Assembly (NCBI RefSeq): GCF_900107155.1
Contig: NZ_FNOX01000012.1
Coordinates: 1-64,000, forward strand
Origin: Pseudomonas salomonii
GTDB taxonomy: Bacteria; Pseudomonadota; Gammaproteobacteria; Pseudomonadales; Pseudomonadaceae
Direction: 5' to 3'
Length of the DNA: 64,000 nt
Part shown: one piece after another, positions 59,835-64,000 of the stretch
Layout: the number at the start of each line of letters is the position of its first letter
Position numbering within the stretch: position 1 is the first letter of the stretch
Translations under genes and position numbers: made by a program
The notes under the pieces: model-generated
Seen by the model: only the letters and a program-made list of their open reading frames with translations
Database searches by the model: none
What the model was told of the DNA's origin: nothing

Positions 59835-60969
59835 TGTCTTCATCACCGGCCTCGCCGTACGACAATCAGGGTTCGACCTGGCGGATATCGGCCGGCAAGA
59901 CATCCTCCCCATAGCCGCCAGGCAACGGGCCAAGGTGCCGGCGGTGCTCTCTGCACAGTTAGCTAAACATATTGCCCGCGAAGACCGGGCGATCTTGTCC
60001 GATGCGGCCATACACAGTCTATTGGTCTCAGGCGCCGCCTGCGCCATGGCAGAACAAGGCGGCGCGTTTGATCAAGCGGCGCGGGCAGAGATCAATGTCT
60101 ATACAACCGCAGAAATCGTCCGCGACTTTTATGAGATTCTCTACGACTACCGAATGAAACACCCGGAACTGTCAGCAGAATCTATACACGCTGAATTAGG
60201 TCGGGTCGCAGGCGCTGTTCACCCACTGAGGCTGTTCCGTAAGTTACCGACTAATAACCTGTACCACATTGCCAAATATTTTGGCTTTACCGGTGGTGGG
60301 TATCCCTTACGCAGTATGTCGTTGGGCGGGCTGTCTTTATTGGAACAGGCGCTGTTCAAGCTGCAACATGCCGAGCAGGGCGGTGCCCTGTTGTGTGCGG
60401 TCGGCGATATGACCAAAGCCGATAACCTGGAGGCTTTTCGGAAGATGGGGCTGGTTGAAACAGACCCCGTCGACGCCACTGCCGATAAAGTCAGCGTGAC
60501 TTACGGGGCGGTGGCGTTGATGCTTGAAAATACCACCCTGCTGCAACATTCCGGTCATGTTGCACTGGCCGAAATCGTTGCGGTTTATAGCCGATTTGAC
60601 GCACAGATATATTCAAAACAAGCGGATTGGGAGGCCTTGCTGCAATGCCTGCCGGCTGCGGTTATTGACACGCATCCTGTGGTCATCATGTATGACAATG
60701 GCGCACCCAACTTGCGCCAGGTAGAGGACGCTGCGGTCTTCAAGATCATGCCTGAGGCCGACGTTCGCCGTTACAAGCCTTACACAGGCTACGCCGGTAG
60801 CACCAGCGGCCTGGTGGATCTGGGGTGCGCCTTGGCAGATGAAAGCATCGAGGTCGGGCGCACACTATTGGTGAACGGGATGGGAATCGGGATTGGTTGT
60901 GCCTGTGCGGTAGTCAAAAAGCTAAGGCATTTAACTCCTGATCAAGCATTGTCGGGAGAATTATCATGA
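59827..60969 (+). CDS. Ketosynthase-fold protein without catalytic residues (KS-beta/chain-length-factor-like)
   Basis: 380 residues, thiolase/ketosynthase fold by order of segments, strongly diverged. Where ketosynthases have the nucleophile (..ACSSSL..) it reads RSMSLGGLSLLEQAL (Ser165, no Cys); the first His (NAHGTxT) is YDNGAPN (Asn291); the second (K..GH..G) is KPYTGYAGSTSG (Tyr322). No Cys-His-His triad remains. It is co-transcribed with an intact ketosynthase, with the start overlapping the ACP gene and its stop overlapping the next start, so a KS-alpha/KS-beta heterodimer is likely (inference). Confidence 0.75.
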   Translation: MASVFITGLAVRQSGFDLADIGRQDILPIAARQRAKVPAVLSAQLAKHIAREDRAILSDAAIHSLLVSGAACAMAEQGGAFDQAARAEINVYTTAEIVRDFYEILYDYRMKHPELSAESIHAELGRVAGAVHPLRLFRKLPTNNLYHIAKYFGFTGGGYPLRSMSLGGLSLLEQALFKLQHAEQGGALLCAVGDMTKADNLEAFRKMGLVETDPVDATADKVSVTYGAVALMLENTTLLQHSGHVALAEIVAVYSRFDAQIYSKQADWEALLQCLPAAVIDTHPVVIMYDNGAPNLRQVEDAAVFKIMPEADVRRYKPYTGYAGSTSGLVDLGCALADESIEVGRTLLVNGMGIGIGCACAVVKKLRHLTPDQALSGELS

Positions 60970-62228
60970 GAGAACGTGTAGTGATCACCGCTCTCGGCTG
61001 CTGCACGCCCTTGGGTGATACTTACGATTCAGTAAGAGCGGCACTCAGCGAAGGAACGTCGGGGATTCGCGAAATCCACAAGTTTGACACGGGGACATTC
61101 AAGAGCCATTTCGCGGGTATTCCACAAGTAGGCAATACACCCGCGTCGGCCTCCAGGCGCAGCCGCTCATGGGATGAGCTTTATGTCAGTAACGCTATCA
61201 AGGGTTTGTTGGCCTGGCCGGGCACGGATTTAAGTCATCTCGCGCCAGAGCGTATTGGTTGTTTTCTCGGGGTGGATGAGCCTGTTCCTGATATTCATCA
61301 GACCGTGGACTTCGTTTACGACTTGGAACGAAACGCGGATAACGCCTTTACAAACATGGCCGCGGTAATGGAAAAGCACTATCGAATCAGTGACTTTTCC
61401 CGTATGGACCCGACTCAGTTGTTACGTCAGGTCCATGCGCACGTTCCGTTCCACGGCCCGACCATGGTGCACGTCGGTCTTTGCTCTGCATCGTTACAAG
61501 CGATTGGCACCGGCTTTGAACAGGTGGCGAGCGGGCGAGTCGACGCGGCAATAGTGGGGGGCGCCAGTGCCAAGGTCACGCCTGAACATTATGTAGGCCT
61601 GGAATCGGTTGATGTGATCTGTACCGATGCCGCTTTACCGCCTGATGGATTGTCGCGCCCCTTTGATACGCGCCGCTCAGGCTATGTGCCGGCGGAAGGG
61701 GCGGTACTGTTCTTGTTGGAAACATACACCAGCGCGCTCAAGAGAGGGGCCGTGCCGTTGCTGGAAGTCGTGGGGTATGGGGCGAGCATGAATGCGAGTC
61801 ATATTGTGAAACCCGACCCTGACAGCCGGGAAATGAAACTCTCAATGACGCGCGCACTGGCAAGTGCCCAGTTGAATGCAAGCCAAATAGGCCTGGTGAA
61901 TGCGCACGGCACGTCGACGGTGTTGAACGACTTGCATGAGTCCGCCGCGATTTGTTCGGTGTTGTCCGAGGCTGTTCCGGTCACCGCGAACAAGTCGTTG
62001 CATGGGCATATGATCGCTGCCGCCGGGGCCATGGAAACGCTTAATACCTTGATTGCGTTGAGAGAAGGCTTTATTCCAGGCACGCGTAATCTTGATGTGA
62101 AAGACCCGCAGTGTTCAGCCAATGTCATAGGCGAAACGCGCAGCGCCCATATTGAATATTGCCTCAAGAACTCTTTTGGCATGGGCGGGCTTGCCGCATC
62201 CATGATTTTTCGCCGAGTCGATGCTTGA
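60966..62228 (+). CDS. Beta-ketoacyl synthase (KS-alpha-like, catalytically complete)
   Basis: 420 residues, KASII/FabF-type length. Nucleophile Cys173 in VHVGLCSASLQAIGTGFEQV, His314 in NAHGTSTVLNDLHESAA, Lys343 and His348 in ANKSLHGHMIAAAGAMETLN. The YVPAEGAVLFLLE and SFGMGG segments are normal. It would condense an acyl starter with malonyl-ACP. The gene overlaps its predecessor (ATGA) and is followed 16 bp later by the ligase. It diverges from housekeeping FabF proteins, and the cluster has no malonyltransferase, ketoreductase or dehydratase in view. Confidence 0.87.
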   Translation: MRERVVITALGCCTPLGDTYDSVRAALSEGTSGIREIHKFDTGTFKSHFAGIPQVGNTPASASRRSRSWDELYVSNAIKGLLAWPGTDLSHLAPERIGCFLGVDEPVPDIHQTVDFVYDLERNADNAFTNMAAVMEKHYRISDFSRMDPTQLLRQVHAHVPFHGPTMVHVGLCSASLQAIGTGFEQVASGRVDAAIVGGASAKVTPEHYVGLESVDVICTDAALPPDGLSRPFDTRRSGYVPAEGAVLFLLETYTSALKRGAVPLLEVVGYGASMNASHIVKPDPDSREMKLSMTRALASAQLNASQIGLVNAHGTSTVLNDLHESAAICSVLSEAVPVTANKSLHGHMIAAAGAMETLNTLIALREGFIPGTRNLDVKDPQCSANVIGETRSAHIEYCLKNSFGMGGLAASMIFRRVDA

Positions 62229-62244
62229 TTATAAGGATTGCACA

Positions 62245-63486
62245 ATGAAAACAATCCAGCGCCGCACAGCTTTTCCAGTCGATAAGTTTAATCAAATGGT
62301 GATGGGGTATATCAGTGAGGATTACCCTGGTTCGCTGCAAACGGTAACGGACTATCAGGGGTTTATCGACGCCTACCCCGTCATGGATAAAAGCGCCCTG
62401 GCAGCGTCGGGTCGGCAACTGCTGGCGGCCGGCAAAATGCAGGGCTGTTATGTCGTTTCGACCTCGGGCACTACCCGCAGCCCTGTGATTCTGGCGAATA
62501 AGTTCCTGCAGGGAGTTACCGAAAACAGCTACCCCTACCAAGTACGCCAGGCCATGGCCGAGCACGTATTCAGTGCCAATGACGTTGTGGCAAACCTGCT
62601 CACGGCTGGCGGCCTGGGTAACAGCTACGAGGGCATGTGCCGGTTGCTTGAGAATATTGGGGTGACCATCCTGCCTGTGGGCCGGCCGGATACCCTGTCC
62701 AATAACGCACTCTTGCTCGATTTGCTGGAACGTTTTTCTGCTGATGTCCTGGTGGGGTCACCCAGTGGGATTGTGCAAGTTGCTCAGGCCGCACTGAGTG
62801 CCGGTGTGTCGTTGCCCATACGCAAGATTGTTTTTGTCGGCGAAGCCTTCCACCTCTCCAAGCGCGAGTTCGTGAGTGAACAGTGGCCGCAGGCGTCTTT
62901 CTATAGCATTTACGGTGCGACGGAATTGGGCTTTGCCGCGATCAATACTCCACAGATGAGTGCGGGCCACCACTTGGTGCTTTCCGACTGGTTTTTCGTG
63001 GAGGTCAGCGAGCAAGGTGAACTGTTGGTCACCGATCTCAAAGCGCCTGTGGTGCCGCTTATTCGTTATCGCATTGGCGACTACGGCGAGCTCTTTTCAG
63101 TCTCGGGTGACGCGGCCTATTACTTGAGCATCGGCGACAGAGTAGAAGAAGAATTCAGTCTGGGAGGGCACAAGATTCGATTGGACCTTGTGCGCAAGCA
63201 ACTGACCGCCGCGGGCGTGGATGCAACCTATTGCCAGGTCACACTCAAGTCGGTCGAGTTGGGGCGGGACCGCGTGGAAGTGGCGTTGGATCTACCCGAT
63301 AGCGAGGTGGGCCAAAGTCTGCAGGCGCACGTTGCGTCAGTACTCAGCCAGATCCCCAAACTGAGTGAAGCCTTGCGGCGTGGCGTCGCCGAGTTGTCGG
63401 TTGTGGGCCGCGAGCACTTTCAGTTCAACGCCCGGCAAAAGCTACCGTCCCTGCGAGATGAGCGCCAGCGTGTGGGAGTTGCGTGA
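62245..63486 (+). CDS. PaaK-like adenylate-forming ligase
   Basis: 413 residues, compact phenylacetate-CoA-ligase type. Motifs: CYVVSTSGTTRSPVILA (P-loop), FYSIYGATELGFAAIN, PLIRYRIGDYGELFS and a C-terminal subdomain with GGHKIRLDLVRKQL. It would activate a carboxylic acid as AMP ester and load it on CoA or on the ACP. The start at ATG 62245 has AAGGA 7 nt upstream; the open frame begins earlier. It overlaps nothing and is spaced tightly before the next gene (same stop-start at 63486/63487). Likely the starter-unit enzyme (inference). Confidence 0.8.
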   Translation: MKTIQRRTAFPVDKFNQMVMGYISEDYPGSLQTVTDYQGFIDAYPVMDKSALAASGRQLLAAGKMQGCYVVSTSGTTRSPVILANKFLQGVTENSYPYQVRQAMAEHVFSANDVVANLLTAGGLGNSYEGMCRLLENIGVTILPVGRPDTLSNNALLLDLLERFSADVLVGSPSGIVQVAQAALSAGVSLPIRKIVFVGEAFHLSKREFVSEQWPQASFYSIYGATELGFAAINTPQMSAGHHLVLSDWFFVEVSEQGELLVTDLKAPVVPLIRYRIGDYGELFSVSGDAAYYLSIGDRVEEEFSLGGHKIRLDLVRKQLTAAGVDATYCQVTLKSVELGRDRVEVALDLPDSEVGQSLQAHVASVLSQIPKLSEALRRGVAELSVVGREHFQFNARQKLPSLRDERQRVGVA

Positions 63487-63999
63487 ATGGGCGCAGAGCT
63501 ATCAATGCGTATCGACAGATTGCTGGCCATTCCCACAGAGCAGCGTTGGCAGGGTGAACTCTTTCAAGCGTATTCGGATTTATTGATTGTATTGAACAAC
63601 TACCCGCTGAACTTTTCGGATGAGACCGCGCACAGTAGCGAGCGCAGTCGGATGGCTGACTGCCAGCGAAAAGTGCTTGAGATAGAGCAGTTGTTCGAGT
63701 CGACGTTGAGCGAGCAGTGGGCAAACCTGTTGAGTGAGGGCAGCCCGCTCAGCCGTTTTTTCTACCGGATTTATCAACGCATGGTCAGCGCTGAACTCAA
63801 GAGTCTTGACGGTAGCCTGGGGCGGATGTGCCAGGTCGGTGTGGGGGCGATGCCGCTGAGTATTTTACTGTACCTGCAGAAAACATCCTTTGTGGTGACG
63901 GGTATTGATAGTGATCACAGCGCGATTGTGAAAGCCCGACAAGGGCTCCATGGCGCGCTGAGCGCCTTGGATATCCCGGCTGAACGTTTGAACCTGGTG
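63487..63999 (+). CDS. SAM-dependent, nicotianamine-synthase-like enzyme (cut by window end)
   Basis: 171 residues visible, starting ATG right after the ligase stop (TGAATG). Residues 1-110 are helical (LFQAYSDLLIVLNNYPLNFS, SRFFYRIYQRMVSAEL). Then a Rossmann SAM motif, MCQVGVGAMPLSILLY, and an acidic end of beta-2, VTGIDSDHSAIVKAR. The helical N-terminus followed by VGxGxxPLS rather than a compact GxGxG resembles nicotianamine synthases and the related opine-metallophore enzymes (CntL type), which transfer an aminobutyrate from SAM. A plain methyltransferase is the alternative. The C-terminus is off the window. Confidence 0.55.
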   Translation, partial: MGAELSMRIDRLLAIPTEQRWQGELFQAYSDLLIVLNNYPLNFSDETAHSSERSRMADCQRKVLEIEQLFESTLSEQWANLLSEGSPLSRFFYRIYQRMVSAELKSLDGSLGRMCQVGVGAMPLSILLYLQKTSFVVTGIDSDHSAIVKARQGLHGALSALDIPAERLNLV

Positions 64000-64000
64000 G

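Overview
The window reads as a chromosomal segment of a Pseudomonas of the P. fluorescens group. The evidence is the gene content and order (folE, smr, prmB, aroC, an MFS gene and an mtnD-type gene; the NAGGN genes near mnmC, polyphosphate:AMP phosphotransferase and a thiolase), the G+C-rich codon use, Pseudomonas-restricted small families (DUF3509-like, CsrA/Rsm paralogue), and dispersed REP-type palindromes containing GTGGGAGCGGGCTTGCTCGCG. I name the species group from pattern only.

Layout. Positions 1-4.4 kb hold the tail of an IS110-like transposase and a catabolic-looking module: a LysR regulator divergent from a CitMHS carboxylate transporter and a split AtuA-type protein. From 4.4 to 17.8 kb comes mostly housekeeping DNA (glutaredoxin-like protein, folE, Smr protein, cysteine-hydrolase homologue, prmB, aroC with an MFS transporter and a metal-site-altered acireductone dioxygenase homologue, a LuxR-type HTH protein, a FATP-like acyl-CoA synthetase and an ankyrin protein). 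From 17.8 to 22.3 kb there are an LTA-synthase-like sulfatase, an SDR, a CsrA paralogue and yheU. From 22.4 to 27.2 kb is the osmoprotectant (N-acetylglutaminylglutamine amide) operon. From 27.4 to 32.5 kb are mnmC, pap and a thiolase.

From 33.0 to 40.7 kb lies a complete chaperone-usher fimbrial operon: six pilin-like subunits, usher, chaperone and a two-domain putative tip adhesin. From 40.8 to 54.6 kb follow an EamA transporter, fumC, a DUF2059 protein, a BolA protein, trhO, a DsbA-like protein, an ABC exporter, a GGDEF-EAL protein, a TenA/PqqC-like protein, a diguanylate cyclase, and an LldD-type lactate dehydrogenase with a divergent LysR regulator. Several of these (two c-di-GMP enzymes, fimbriae, polyphosphate enzyme) fit surface life and stress survival.

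A tRNA-Asn gene at 54.6 kb is followed by a region that looks accessory: a MexHI-like RND efflux pair (55.0-59.2 kb) and then a compact gene set with a strong-looking promoter and an operator-like palindrome (59.4 kb to the right edge). That set encodes an extended acyl carrier protein, a ketosynthase-fold protein that has lost all three catalytic residues, an intact ketosynthase, a PaaK-like adenylating ligase and a nicotianamine-synthase-like SAM enzyme cut by the window end. I do not recognise it as a described pathway. It resembles a minimal type II polyketide set (ACP, KS-beta-like, KS-alpha) with a starter-activating ligase, and is the best candidate here for an undescribed system. No CRISPR array, rRNA or integrase was seen.
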